DNA from: Paracoccus saliphilus
GTDB taxonomy: Bacteria; Pseudomonadota; Alphaproteobacteria; Rhodobacterales; Rhodobacteraceae
Length of the DNA stretch: 64,000 nt
Direction of reading: 5' to 3'
NCBI RefSeq assembly: GCF_028553805.1
Contig: NZ_CP067141.1
Span: forward strand, 178,884-242,883
In this document: in pieces, positions 10,053-18,137 of the stretch
How the letters are laid out: the number at the start of each line of letters is the position of its first letter
Numbering within the stretch: position 1 is the first letter of the stretch
Notes under the pieces: generated by a model
What the model saw: only the letters and a program-made list of their open reading frames with translations
Told to the model about the DNA's origin: nothing
Databases searched by the model: none
Position numbers and translations under genes: made by a program

Positions 10053-10580
10053 GCTATACGTTACAATGCCTCCGGGTATTATCGCCATGATCCTTGCGTC
10101 ACACGTTGCTGCCAATCCGCGACTCCCTTCACCTGGAGCGACGTTCGGCAGGAATCTCTGGAAGACGCCGCGATCAAAGTCATGGAAGAGGCACATGAGT
10201 TTGGTCTTCTGCAAGGCATCTGCGTGCCTCTCCACACGCCATTCGCTCCACCCGCCGTCGTGAGCATCGCCGGGGAAAACAGCGAGATCGCGCAGCAAAC
10301 CAAATCGTCCCTGTCCATCATTGCACGCCATGCGCTTGAAACAATCTTGCGCTTCCTATTGAGTACGAACGAGCCGCCCCAATCGCGCCTTTCCAGAAGG
10401 GAGCGCGAGGTCTTGCAGTGGGTCGCCGAAGGAAAAACCGCTTGGGAAGTATCCCGGATCCTGTCCCTTTCCGAGCATACGGTGCTGACGCATCAACGTA
10501 GTGCCAAGCAAAAGCTGGGGGCTGCAAACACGGTACATGCCGTTGTCAAAGCTGTCCTGAGGCACGAAATCCATCCCTGA
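10053..10580 (+). pseudogene. LuxR-family quorum-sensing regulator, 5'-truncated
   Basis: From about 10053 the frame that ends at 10580 encodes the second half of an autoinducer-binding domain (SGYYRHDPCV, TPFTWSDV, EFGLLQGICVP) and a complete LuxR-type HTH (LSRREREVLQWVAEGKTAWE, then SEHTVLTHQRSAKQKLG). The first part of the sensor domain is gone, including the region equivalent to TraR W57. D70, W85 and G113 equivalents remain. The first usable internal ATG is at 10182, giving a 132-residue protein that is mostly DNA-binding domain. Such a stub could bind DNA without signal, interfere with other LuxR proteins, or be inert. It sits directly upstream of luxI. Confidence 0.82.
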
Positions 10581-10654
10581 TCAATCGCCAGATCTCGGTA
10601 TGGTGACCTGAAACCGCCCCGTCATACTCGTCGGATATGCAGGGGAGAAATGTC

Positions 10655-11308
10655 ATGTTCCATGTCCGCGCTATCGATCGCTCAAACAAGCATCTCTATC
10701 TTGATCATCTCGAGCAACATTTCCGGATCAGACATGATATCTTTGTGGGCGACCGTGGCTGGCAGGATCTCAAGCGTCCCGATGGCCGGGAAATCGATGC
10801 ATTCGACAATGACGACGCCATCTATCTCCTCGGGATCACGGCAGATGACCGGGTGGTCGCCGGTTCACGGCTCGTGCCCAGCCTGAAGCCGCATCTGATG
10901 AGCGATGTTTTTCCGCAACTCGCGCCCAACGGGATCCCACGGGACACCGATTTGTTCGAGTGGACACGTATTTTCGTCGTCCCGGCCTTACGCAGGCCAG
11001 GTCGTTCCTGTCTCGCGGCAGGCATCATGTATAGCGGTTTGCTCGAATACTGCCTTCAGCAATCCATTCACCGCTTGTCCGGCGTCTGTGAAACCTACTG
11101 GATTGCTCGCCTGACCCAACTTGGCTGGCGGCCAGAGCCACTTGGCCCGCCCATTCATTACCAGGGGGAAACCATCATCGGAATCACGGTCGAGATGTCT
11201 GTCAATGCCTTTGAGATGACTCGCCGGGCCTATGATATCAATCATACAGTGCTCTGGGAGAAGTATCCGCCGATGTCAGCGACCCGAAGGTCCGAACAAG
11301 CATCATGA
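10655..11308 (+). CDS. Acyl-homoserine-lactone synthase (LuxI family)
   Basis: This enzyme makes an N-acyl-homoserine lactone signal from S-adenosylmethionine and an acyl-ACP. The 217-residue chain carries the conserved LuxI positions: RIRHDIFVGDRGW (R, F, W), IDAFDNDDAIYLLG (D..D), AGSRLVPS and FEWTRIFV. I prefer the ATG at 10655 because AGGGGAG lies 8 bases upstream. An in-frame ATG at 10637 has no such site. The gene appears intact although its luxR partner is truncated. Its stop overlaps the LysR start by four bases (ATGA). The acyl chain length cannot be predicted. Confidence 0.92.
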   Translation: MFHVRAIDRSNKHLYLDHLEQHFRIRHDIFVGDRGWQDLKRPDGREIDAFDNDDAIYLLGITADDRVVAGSRLVPSLKPHLMSDVFPQLAPNGIPRDTDLFEWTRIFVVPALRRPGRSCLAAGIMYSGLLEYCLQQSIHRLSGVCETYWIARLTQLGWRPEPLGPPIHYQGETIIGITVEMSVNAFEMTRRAYDINHTVLWEKYPPMSATRRSEQAS

Positions 11309-12288
11309 CGGATCTGACCTGGGCGGTGCAAATGCGTCATATTCGCTATGTCCTGGCGGCTGCGGATCATGGCAGCTTCCGCAAGGCGGCCGTGTCCCTC
11401 AATGTTCAGGAATCCGCGATCAGTCGCCGTGTTCGAGACCTGGAAGTCTGGCTCGGCACGCCCCTGTTCATCCGCAATCCGGCTGGGGTTCAGTTGACGC
11501 CTGCCGGTCATCAGTTCGTGTTTCATGGGCGCAGGACTATTGCTGAAATCAGAACCGTGCAAAGCGAGGTCAGCACGATCGGCAAGGGGCAGAAAGGCAA
11601 ACTGCATATCGGGATCTTTTCATCTTTGGCATCCGGATTTCTCTCCGATCTCATCCAGAAATTCAGAACCCGGCACAGGGCGATACATCTGTGCTACGTA
11701 GATGGAAATTCCACCGGAAACATCGCAGCCGCCCTGCGACAGCAACGGCTCGATGTCGCCTTCGTTATCGCTCCCTCCCGGAGTGAAGGCTGCGAGAGCC
11801 AGCGTCTCTGGAATGAACGGCTTTTCGCGGCACTCCCCGTGGGGCATCCTCTCGCAAGGCGCATCGAGATTCATCTCGGCAGCTTGACGGATGAGACCTT
11901 CATTATCAGCGACACACCACCAGGTCAGGAGATTCATGATCACCTGATTCAGCGGTTTGCAACTCTCGGCCGCCGCCCGATCGTCCGATATCAGGATGTA
12001 GGACGGGATAATCTCATGTTATTAGTCGCCCTGGGTCATGGGGTAACGCTGACAAGTGAAGCCACGACCGGCGCTTATTTTCCCGGCGTCACGTACCGCC
12101 CCGTGATAGGGGAGACTCTCCCATTCAGTGTGATGTGGTCGCCCAAAAACACCAATCCGGCACTGCATCTGCTGCTTGACCTCGCCCGATCCATGTCTGA
12201 GATCACCGGACGATCAGAGGTTACCTCCTCATCTGCTGGTTCGAGGTTGATCGCTGCGCCTTCGCGAAGCCACGATCCGTCGCGATGA
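11305..12288 (+). CDS. LysR-family transcriptional regulator
   Basis: This 327-residue LysR-type regulator has the N-terminal HTH MRHIRYVLAAADHGSFRKAA followed by VQESAISRRVRDLEVWLGTP, and a periplasmic-binding-protein-like effector domain from about residue 95. Translation may start at 11305, overlapping the luxI stop, or at the in-frame ATG 11332, which fits the usual LysR start better. Its 3' end overlaps the convergent DUF2274 gene by 68 bases. LysR genes in this place next to trbI-DUF2274 occur in related Trb-type elements, so it may be an element gene rather than part of the quorum system. Target genes are unknown. Confidence 0.9.
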   Translation: MTDLTWAVQMRHIRYVLAAADHGSFRKAAVSLNVQESAISRRVRDLEVWLGTPLFIRNPAGVQLTPAGHQFVFHGRRTIAEIRTVQSEVSTIGKGQKGKLHIGIFSSLASGFLSDLIQKFRTRHRAIHLCYVDGNSTGNIAAALRQQRLDVAFVIAPSRSEGCESQRLWNERLFAALPVGHPLARRIEIHLGSLTDETFIISDTPPGQEIHDHLIQRFATLGRRPIVRYQDVGRDNLMLLVALGHGVTLTSEATTGAYFPGVTYRPVIGETLPFSVMWSPKNTNPALHLLLDLARSMSEITGRSEVTSSSAGSRLIAAPSRSHDPSR

Positions 12289-12460
12289 ATTTTTCCAGCA
12301 TGGGCACGATGAGTCGCACAGGCTCAACGGATCCTTGCCCGCCGTCCCGGCCAAGAATATCGCCATAGGAAACAAGGTCCCGATAGAGGCTGGCGGGCAG
12401 TTCCACCGTGATTTTCACCGGCTTGTCGTCCTTGATCGGCGCGAGTTTCAGTTGTGTCAT
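12221..12460 (-). CDS. DUF2274 protein of Trb conjugation clusters
   Basis: This 79-residue protein matches DUF2274, a small family encoded just after trbI in Trb-type conjugative elements. The segment KPVKITVELPASLYRDLVSYGDIL resembles a ribbon-helix-helix beta strand and helix, so a DNA-binding or regulatory role is possible but unproven. It lies three bases downstream of trbI on the same strand and is the last gene of the trb operon. Confidence 0.85.
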   Translation of the reverse strand: MTQLKLAPIKDDKPVKITVELPASLYRDLVSYGDILGRDGGQGSVEPVRLIVPMLEKFIATDRGFAKAQRSTSNQQMRR

Positions 12461-12463
12461 GAA

Positions 12464-13591
12464 TCATTCTCCTGCGTTTTCGAATACCAGATCCCGGATC
12501 ACGAGCACCCGCACAGGAAAGCCCGGCCGGATGGTCAGTGTCGGTTCCACCTGCAATTGCCGCTGGACGATCTGTTGCCCGGTCTCATTGATGGTGTCGA
12601 CGGCGCCTTCGCGGATGGCGCGGGTCAGGCGGTCCTCGTCGTCACTCGCGAGCTCGGCGCTGGCGGCGAGCAGCGTGGACAAACCGGCCCCTTTCATCAG
12701 GTCCCACCAGTGGTAATCGACACCATCCTCCAACCCGGCAAAGCCGCTCGCGTCCGCACCCGGCAGGCGCTCCAGCACGAGGGAGCGGCCATCCGGGAAA
12801 ATCAACCGGTTCCACACCAGCAGCACCCGGCGCTGCCCGAAACTGACGCTGTCATCATATGCGCCGATGAGCCGCGTGCCCTGCGGGATCAGCAGGATCG
12901 ACCCGGTCGGACTGTCATAGACGGGCTCGGTGACCTGGGCGGTGATTTGGCCGGGCAGATCGGAACGGATACCAGTAGTCAAGGCGGCTGGAATGACTGA
13001 CCCCGCCTGCAGGATATAGGGCGAGGCCGGCGGCGTGATCCGATCCGAGGCCACTGCGTGCCGGTCGATGGGGCCATCAAAGAAAGCCTGCTGCCCGTCC
13101 TGCACTCCAGCTGAATCGGATCGTCCTGCGAGACCCGCGAAATTCGTGGTGGCGCCTGCCCCATTGCCGGCACCCGGCCCGGTCTGAAAGAACACGCCAC
13201 TGAGCCGCGCGGCCTCTTCTTCGGCGCGGCGTCGCACTTCCTCGGGATCACCGATGGGCGTGGTGATTGGAGGCAGGTCCACCGGCTTCCCCTGTTCCCG
13301 AGCCTTCAGGATCGGGCCGCCAAGATCGCCGGGCAATGCCGGCCCGAGCACCGGGCCGGTATAGTCGGAGGGCAGGTCGGAAAGTCCATCCGCCGTGGTA
13401 CGGTTTTGGGTCGAATAGAGTTCCTCACCGCCCGGTGCTGCCTCTCGGCTCTTCAGCGCATAGATCAGTGACCCGCCGATCCCCAGCAACACAGCGGCGC
13501 CGACGCCGAGGAGCAGCTTTCGGGACAGGCGGGTGACGCGCGGCGGGTTCGGGTGCAATCGCATCCGCGCGGCAATGTCCGCCCTACTCAT
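12464..13591 (-). CDS. trbI: Conjugal transfer protein TrbI (VirB10-like)
   Basis: TrbI is the inner-to-outer membrane scaffold of the type IV secretion system, equivalent to VirB10. The 375-residue protein has a short cytoplasmic tail, one membrane helix (LLLGVGAAVLLGIGGSLIYA, about residues 28-47), a proline-rich periplasmic linker, and the conserved C-terminal beta domain (IPAALTTGIRSDLPGQITAQ, IPQGTRLIGAYDDSVSFGQ, PDGRSLVLERLPGADASG). Its start overlaps the trbG stop by four bases. Length and domain order are normal. Confidence 0.95.
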   Translation of the reverse strand: MSRADIAARMRLHPNPPRVTRLSRKLLLGVGAAVLLGIGGSLIYALKSREAAPGGEELYSTQNRTTADGLSDLPSDYTGPVLGPALPGDLGGPILKAREQGKPVDLPPITTPIGDPEEVRRRAEEEAARLSGVFFQTGPGAGNGAGATTNFAGLAGRSDSAGVQDGQQAFFDGPIDRHAVASDRITPPASPYILQAGSVIPAALTTGIRSDLPGQITAQVTEPVYDSPTGSILLIPQGTRLIGAYDDSVSFGQRRVLLVWNRLIFPDGRSLVLERLPGADASGFAGLEDGVDYHWWDLMKGAGLSTLLAASAELASDDEDRLTRAIREGAVDTINETGQQIVQRQLQVEPTLTIRPGFPVRVLVIRDLVFENAGE

Positions 13592-14619
13592 GACCTACCC
13601 CCATAACGCGCAGTACCTGCCTTCGCGGCCTTCACCTGTGTCCTTTCAATCCGGACGATCCGCACCACCTGCTGGCGATCACCACTGCCGAGACGCAGCT
13701 CGGCGGTTGCAAACAACCGGTCCACGATCAGGACGTTGCGGGAAACGCGGCTGTTGACGATCTGCGGCTCGCCATCGGGTCCGAGCACGAAGATCGGCGG
13801 CATTTCACCCTGCACGATGCCGGGTGGAAAGACCACATAGGCATGGCGGCCATCATCGAAGACGGAGACGGGCCGCCAGGGCGGGCTGTCGCCCGGGATC
13901 TGCAGTCCGTAGCGGTAATTCCGGGCCGAGACTGCGGGGATGGCGGGCTGCGCCGGCGTGGTGCTCCGTGTGATCCGCGACTGCGGATAATCCCATGAGA
14001 CAGCCGGCATCCAGGTCTCCTCGCTGGCGCGCAGTTCGATCATGTAGCTGCGCCGGTCGATGCTGATCACCAGGTTCGTCGAGATATCTGGCCGGGTCGG
14101 CTTCACCAGCACGTGGGTGCGGGCACCTGCACCGGAGCCGCTTGTCGTATCGCCGATGATCCAGCGGGTGGTATCACCCGCCGCGATCGGTCCGGCATCG
14201 GTGAGTTTCTCGCCCGGCTCCAGCGCGATATCGGTGATTTTTCCAGGCGCGGCATAGACTTGGTAGAGCGCGCCTTCCGACCAGGGATAGATCTGGATGG
14301 AATTGTAATAGCCTTCGCGGCGTGGCTCGACTCGGGCGGCGGCATTGGCGTTCGCGACCTGCGAAGCCGGCGCTTTCGCCACCGCGCCGCCCTTTGCCGG
14401 TGTCCAGGCGGGCGGTGTGTGCAAGGGTTCGGGCGGCGAGTACGCCTCCGTCACGGCAGGCGACTCCGCCAAGGGCGGCACATGATCGTCATAGCTGAAT
14501 GGCGGCGGTTTGTTCGCGGCACAACCGGCCAGGACCAGAGTGGCAAACACGATGCTCGATCCATATATGACATGCTGACGAAACAGTCTTAGAGGCAGGG
14601 GCAAAAGATGGTGCAACAT
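13588..14619 (-). CDS. trbG: Conjugal transfer lipoprotein TrbG (VirB9-like)
   Basis: TrbG is the outer-membrane-associated VirB9 homologue that, with TrbI, forms the core complex of the transfer channel. I place the start at 14619 (MLHHLLPLPLRLFRQHVIYG), giving 343 residues with a lipoprotein signal ending in LVLAGC. Conserved blocks include AVSWDYPQS and FDDGRHAYVVFPPG. The open frame extends upstream to 14985, but that part is the complement of a cupin gene on the other strand. The first 12 bases of trbG overlap the cupin start, so the cupin has been inserted between trbF and trbG, and trbG has lost direct coupling to trbF. Confidence 0.9.
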   Translation of the reverse strand: MLHHLLPLPLRLFRQHVIYGSSIVFATLVLAGCAANKPPPFSYDDHVPPLAESPAVTEAYSPPEPLHTPPAWTPAKGGAVAKAPASQVANANAAARVEPRREGYYNSIQIYPWSEGALYQVYAAPGKITDIALEPGEKLTDAGPIAAGDTTRWIIGDTTSGSGAGARTHVLVKPTRPDISTNLVISIDRRSYMIELRASEETWMPAVSWDYPQSRITRSTTPAQPAIPAVSARNYRYGLQIPGDSPPWRPVSVFDDGRHAYVVFPPGIVQGEMPPIFVLGPDGEPQIVNSRVSRNVLIVDRLFATAELRLGSGDRQQVVRIVRIERTQVKAAKAGTARYGGRS

Positions 14620-14973
14620 GGAGATATCGCTGCGAAGTTCTCGCTTTTCTCGGAACATTGGCGCCCGAAGGTGATCGCAAGCCTCAACGGGCAGGAGGTG
14701 AAAGTAGTCAAGGTTCAGGGCGTCTTTCCATGGCATCAGCATGAGGATTGCGAGGAAATGTTTCTGGTCTGGAAAGGACGTTTCCGGGTGGAGTTTCGTG
14801 ACAGGATTTGTGATATGGGCCCAGGAGAGTTTGTTGTCGTTCCGCGCGGTGTCGAGCACCGCACCGCAGCCGATGAGGAAGCGGAAATCCTGATCTTCGA
14901 ACCAGCTGAGGTCCTGAACACCGGCAATGTCACCGATGAGACATTCACAGCCCCACGAGGCGTGACGATCTGA
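14608..14973 (+). CDS. Small cupin protein inserted antisense in the trb operon
   Basis: This 121-residue single-domain cupin has both conserved motifs: WHQHEDCEEMFLVWKGRF (metal ligands H, H, E) and GEFVVVPRGVEHRTA (second histidine). AGGGGC precedes the start. It is complete, resembling the small stand-alone cupins common in bacteria, and lies between trbF and trbG on the opposite strand. Its start overlaps the trbG start by 12 bases and its end is eight bases from trbF. It must therefore have its own promoter, read through from inside trbG. Any role in conjugation is unknown. It may be cargo, or bind a small ligand or metal. Confidence 0.85.
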   Translation: MVQHGDIAAKFSLFSEHWRPKVIASLNGQEVKVVKVQGVFPWHQHEDCEEMFLVWKGRFRVEFRDRICDMGPGEFVVVPRGVEHRTAADEEAEILIFEPAEVLNTGNVTDETFTAPRGVTI

Positions 14974-14981
14974 ACCTGTCC

Positions 14982-15671
14982 TCATTGGCTCATCTCCCGC
15001 GACCAGTTGATGGCATTGACATAGATGCCAAGCGGATTGGCGCGCAGGCGCTCGGCATCGCGCGGAGTCTGGATGACGATGGTCAGTATCGCGGTCCAGC
15101 GCTCGGTGCCCGAATGCTGGCCGTTCTCGTAGTGACGCTCGGTCCAGGCGACACGGAACGAATCCGGCGAGGCCCGGATCACGGATGAGACCTCCACGGA
15201 GATCTGCTCCTCGCCAACACGGGCGAAGGGATCGTTGGCGCGCGCATAATCATTGAGTGCCGCCGCGCCGCGATCGGTGGTGAACTCATAGGCGCGCAAC
15301 CAGTTCTGCCGCAGGATCACCGGATCGGCAGGCAGCCCACGAGTCTGCTCGATGAAACGGCCGAGATGGAAGGCGATCTGGGGGTCGGTCGGCCGGTAAT
15401 CGGCCTCGGCGGGTGCCACCGCCTGAGCTTCGCCCAGCGCATCGACCTGCACCACCCAGGGCACCACGGTGCCACGCGCCGATTGCCAGATCAGCGCTGC
15501 GGCGAAACCACCTGCCAGCAGCAAGCAGAAGAAGGCCATGAAGCGCCAGTTTTTCGCCTGCACCCGGGCCGAGCCGATCCGCTCGTCCCAGGCCCGCGCG
15601 GCCTTCTGATAGGGCGTCACCGGTTCCGAGGCCTTGCCGTAATGCGTGGTCGGGCGTCTGAAGATATTCAT
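14982..15671 (-). CDS. trbF: Conjugal transfer protein TrbF (VirB8-like)
   Basis: TrbF is the VirB8-like inner-membrane component that nucleates the type IV secretion channel. The 229-residue protein has a cytoplasmic N-terminus (FRRPTTHYGKASEPVTPYQKA, read with two residues either side), one membrane helix (FMAFFCLLLAGGFAAALIW, about 45-64) and a periplasmic NTF2-like domain (FHLGRFIEQTRG, NWLRAYEFTTDRG, YVNAINWSREM). Its start overlaps the trbL stop by four bases. Length is normal. Confidence 0.95.
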   Translation of the reverse strand: MNIFRRPTTHYGKASEPVTPYQKAARAWDERIGSARVQAKNWRFMAFFCLLLAGGFAAALIWQSARGTVVPWVVQVDALGEAQAVAPAEADYRPTDPQIAFHLGRFIEQTRGLPADPVILRQNWLRAYEFTTDRGAAALNDYARANDPFARVGEEQISVEVSSVIRASPDSFRVAWTERHYENGQHSGTERWTAILTIVIQTPRDAERLRANPLGIYVNAINWSREMSQ

Positions 15672-17026
15672 GAGCGGGTACTTTCGGAGAGATTGACGGA
15701 GGCACCGGAGCCATGGCTGTCACCTGCGCGCAGGGCGTGGGCAGTAACCCGGGCGCCGTGGCCGAGTCCCGGATGGCGGCGCAAGCGCTGCGCCCAACCG
15801 GGCGCGTTGCTGAGGGAGGTTGAATTACCGGACGCGGAAGCCTCGCTTCCGCCCAGCGTCCCCATGGTGGAACTGCCGCCAGTCGCCATAACACTGCTTT
15901 TGGCACCCTGCGCATAGCTGGTCTTCATGCTGTCTGCGGTGCGGGAGGCCGCATGCTTGAGCGGAGACGAGATCACGCTTCCGGCAGCGCGCCCAATCCC
16001 GCCCATGCCCGCGGCGGTGCCGCCAATTCCGGATTGTCCCCCGGTCCCGAGCCGGTAGGCGGTAGATGCGCCGCCGGCAAGGGCCGCTCCACCCCGGGCG
16101 GCAGCCGCAGTTCCGGAAAGCGCGGCCGCGCCACCACCAGCCGCGAGCATAGCTGCACCGCCTGCGGCCACAGCCGCGCCGCCCACTGCCAGCCCGGTGC
16201 CGGCAGCGGCGCCTGCGCCGAGTTGCGGGCCGCCGGAGACCAGCCCGGTGGCAATGCCGGGGCCGAAGATACCGAGGCCCAGCAGCGACAGCGCCGCCAG
16301 CACGATGGCCATGGCCTCGTCGATACTCGGGCTGATGCCGCCGAAGCCTTGGGTGAACTGGCCGAACAGCGTCGAGCCGATGCCGATGATGACGGCCAGC
16401 ACCAGCACCTTGATGCCGGAGGAGACGACATTGCCCAGCACCCGCTCGGCCATGAAGGCGGTCTTGCCGAAGAGCCCGAAGGGAATGAGCACGAATCCTG
16501 CCAGCGTGGTCAGCTTGAACTCGATCAGCGTCACGAAGAGCTGCACCGCGAGGATGAAGAAGGCAAGGATCACTAGCACCCAGGCGAAGAGCAGGCAGGC
16601 GATCTGGATGAAATTCTCGAAAAACGCCACCCAGCCCATCAGATCGGAAATGCTTTCCAACAGCGGCCGCCCGGCATCAAGCCCGGTTTGGGCGACCCGG
16701 CCGGGGCGCATCAGATCCTCGGCGGAAAACCCGGTGCCGGAGGCCAGAAGCCCGAGCCCGGCGAAACTCTCGAAGACGATCCAGGCGAGATCGTTCCAGT
16801 TGGAGATCAGGTAAGCGAAGATGCCGACGAAGAGGGTCTTCTTCACCAGTCTTGCGATAATGTCATCCTCGGCACCCCAGGCCCAGAAGAGGGCGGCGAG
16901 CGTCACATCGATGACGATCAGGGTGGTGGCGATGAAGGCGACCTCGCCGCCCAGCAAGCCGAAGCCGGAATCGATATAGGTGGTAAAGACCCCAAGGAAC
17001 TCATCAATGACACCCGTCCCGCCCAT
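15668..17026 (-). CDS. trbL: Conjugal transfer protein TrbL (VirB6-like)
   Basis: TrbL is the polytopic VirB6-like channel protein. The 452-residue chain has several hydrophobic helices in its first 270 residues (for example FIATTLIVIDVTLAALFWAW and LVILAFFILAVQLFVTLIEF) and then a long Gly/Ala/Ser-rich hydrophilic tail (about 280-452), a normal feature of TrbL. Its stop overlaps trbF by four bases, and a TrbK-like gene ends three bases upstream. It should be an essential part of the transfer channel. Confidence 0.94.
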   Translation of the reverse strand: MGGTGVIDEFLGVFTTYIDSGFGLLGGEVAFIATTLIVIDVTLAALFWAWGAEDDIIARLVKKTLFVGIFAYLISNWNDLAWIVFESFAGLGLLASGTGFSAEDLMRPGRVAQTGLDAGRPLLESISDLMGWVAFFENFIQIACLLFAWVLVILAFFILAVQLFVTLIEFKLTTLAGFVLIPFGLFGKTAFMAERVLGNVVSSGIKVLVLAVIIGIGSTLFGQFTQGFGGISPSIDEAMAIVLAALSLLGLGIFGPGIATGLVSGGPQLGAGAAAGTGLAVGGAAVAAGGAAMLAAGGGAAALSGTAAAARGGAALAGGASTAYRLGTGGQSGIGGTAAGMGGIGRAAGSVISSPLKHAASRTADSMKTSYAQGAKSSVMATGGSSTMGTLGGSEASASGNSTSLSNAPGWAQRLRRHPGLGHGARVTAHALRAGDSHGSGASVNLSESTRS

Positions 17027-17029
17027 GGA

Positions 17030-17317
17030 TCACTGTCCCTCGTTGTCTTGCGGGAAGGCGGGGCCTGCGTCGCGTCCGAGAAAGCGGTCCCGGGTCTCGG
17101 CCCAGAGCCCCAGGCAGTCGGCATCATTGGCCGCTTCCTCGCCCATGCGCTGGCAGCGGCGCAGGCCTTCGCGCAGCGGATCCTCGGGTGGCACGAGGAT
17201 CTCCGGGCCGGGCGGCGCGGGTAGTTCCTCCCGGCCGCTCATCCGGACCACCGTCGCGGTCATGGCCCCGGCCAGCAGCAGGATGGCGAGCAGGCGTGGC
17301 CAGAACCTGTCATGCAT
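17030..17317 (-). CDS. Putative entry-exclusion protein, TrbK-alt type
   Basis: This 95-residue protein begins with MHDRFWPRLLAILLLAGAMT, a single hydrophobic anchor, followed by a short periplasmic domain with two cysteines (RRCQRMGEEAANDADCLGLW). The position between trbJ and trbL and this Cys pattern fit the alternative TrbK family, thought to give entry exclusion against incoming copies of the same element. It ends three bases before trbL. Function rests on family and position. Confidence 0.8.
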   Translation of the reverse strand: MHDRFWPRLLAILLLAGAMTATVVRMSGREELPAPPGPEILVPPEDPLREGLRRCQRMGEEAANDADCLGLWAETRDRFLGRDAGPAFPQDNEGQ

Positions 17318-17339
17318 GGCTTTCGCCTCCCGCTGCGCA

Positions 17340-18137
17340 TCACTGGTTGAACATTCGGGCGGCACCCGGCTGGTAGCCGCTGCTCGGGGCGAGAAAACGC
17401 CCGCGCTGGATGCGGCCCTGTTCGGCGGCGGTGGCGCGTTCGGCCGCCATGAGCGCCTCGGCCCGGCCATTGGCGGCCAGCATGGCGGTGAGATCGCCCA
17501 GTTGCTGGGATTGCAGGGCGAGCAACTGGTTGCCGGCCTGGGCTGCCTGCAGCGCCCCCACGGCACCCTGGCTTTCCTCAACCAACGTCTTCATCTCCGC
17601 CTGCTGCGTCTCGAGATTGCCGACGACGCCAGCCTGCATGCGCATGGCGTCCTGCAACCCGCCGACCGAGCTCTGCCAGCGGGATCGGGCATCCTCGATC
17701 AGTTTGGCCTCGGGCGCATCTGCCGACAGGGTACCGTAATCCTGCCGGAATTTTTGATCGATCTCTTCCACATCAAAGGCGATGTTTCGGGCCTCGCCGA
17801 GCAGTTCCTGCGTTCGCGCGACATTCTGCTGCAGCTCCTGCAGAGAGCTATGCGGCAGGCCGGTGAGATTGCGGGCCTGGTTGGTCAGCATCCGCGCCTC
17901 GTTCTGCAGCGAGGTGATCTGGTTGTTGATCTGCTCGAGCGCGCGTGCCGCCGAGAGAATGTTCTCGGCATGGTTCTGCGGGTCATAGACAATGAGGGGT
18001 CCTCCGCCGAGGCCGAAAAAGGCGTGGGCGGGTGAGGTGATAGCCGGCATGGTGAGTGTCATGGCAAGGACCGTGGCACCCACCACGCGAAATCTGCGGC
18101 GTCCGTGATGGAGGTTGGGTTTCCTTTTGCCTGTCAT
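17340..18137 (-). CDS. trbJ: Conjugal transfer protein TrbJ (VirB5-like)
   Basis: TrbJ is a secreted VirB5-like minor pilus protein. The 265-residue precursor has a basic N-terminus and a signal peptide (VVGATVLAMTLTMPAITSPA, cleavage after AHA near residue 39). The mature chain is a long, heptad-rich helical protein (ILSAARALEQINNQITSLQN and following). Its start overlaps the trbE stop by four bases. Length and composition match the family. Confidence 0.94.
   Translation of the reverse strand: MTGKRKPNLHHGRRRFRVVGATVLAMTLTMPAITSPAHAFFGLGGGPLIVYDPQNHAENILSAARALEQINNQITSLQNEARMLTNQARNLTGLPHSSLQELQQNVARTQELLGEARNIAFDVEEIDQKFRQDYGTLSADAPEAKLIEDARSRWQSSVGGLQDAMRMQAGVVGNLETQQAEMKTLVEESQGAVGALQAAQAGNQLLALQSQQLGDLTAMLAANGRAEALMAAERATAAEQGRIQRGRFLAPSSGYQPGAARMFNQ

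Noticed and set aside
10581..10654. lux box upstream of luxI
   Set aside because: No convincing 18-20 bp dyad with the expected ACCTG-like arms was found.
14620..14985. N-terminal extension of TrbG to 14985
   Set aside because: These codons are the complement of the cupin gene. The lipoprotein signal peptide begins only at 14619.
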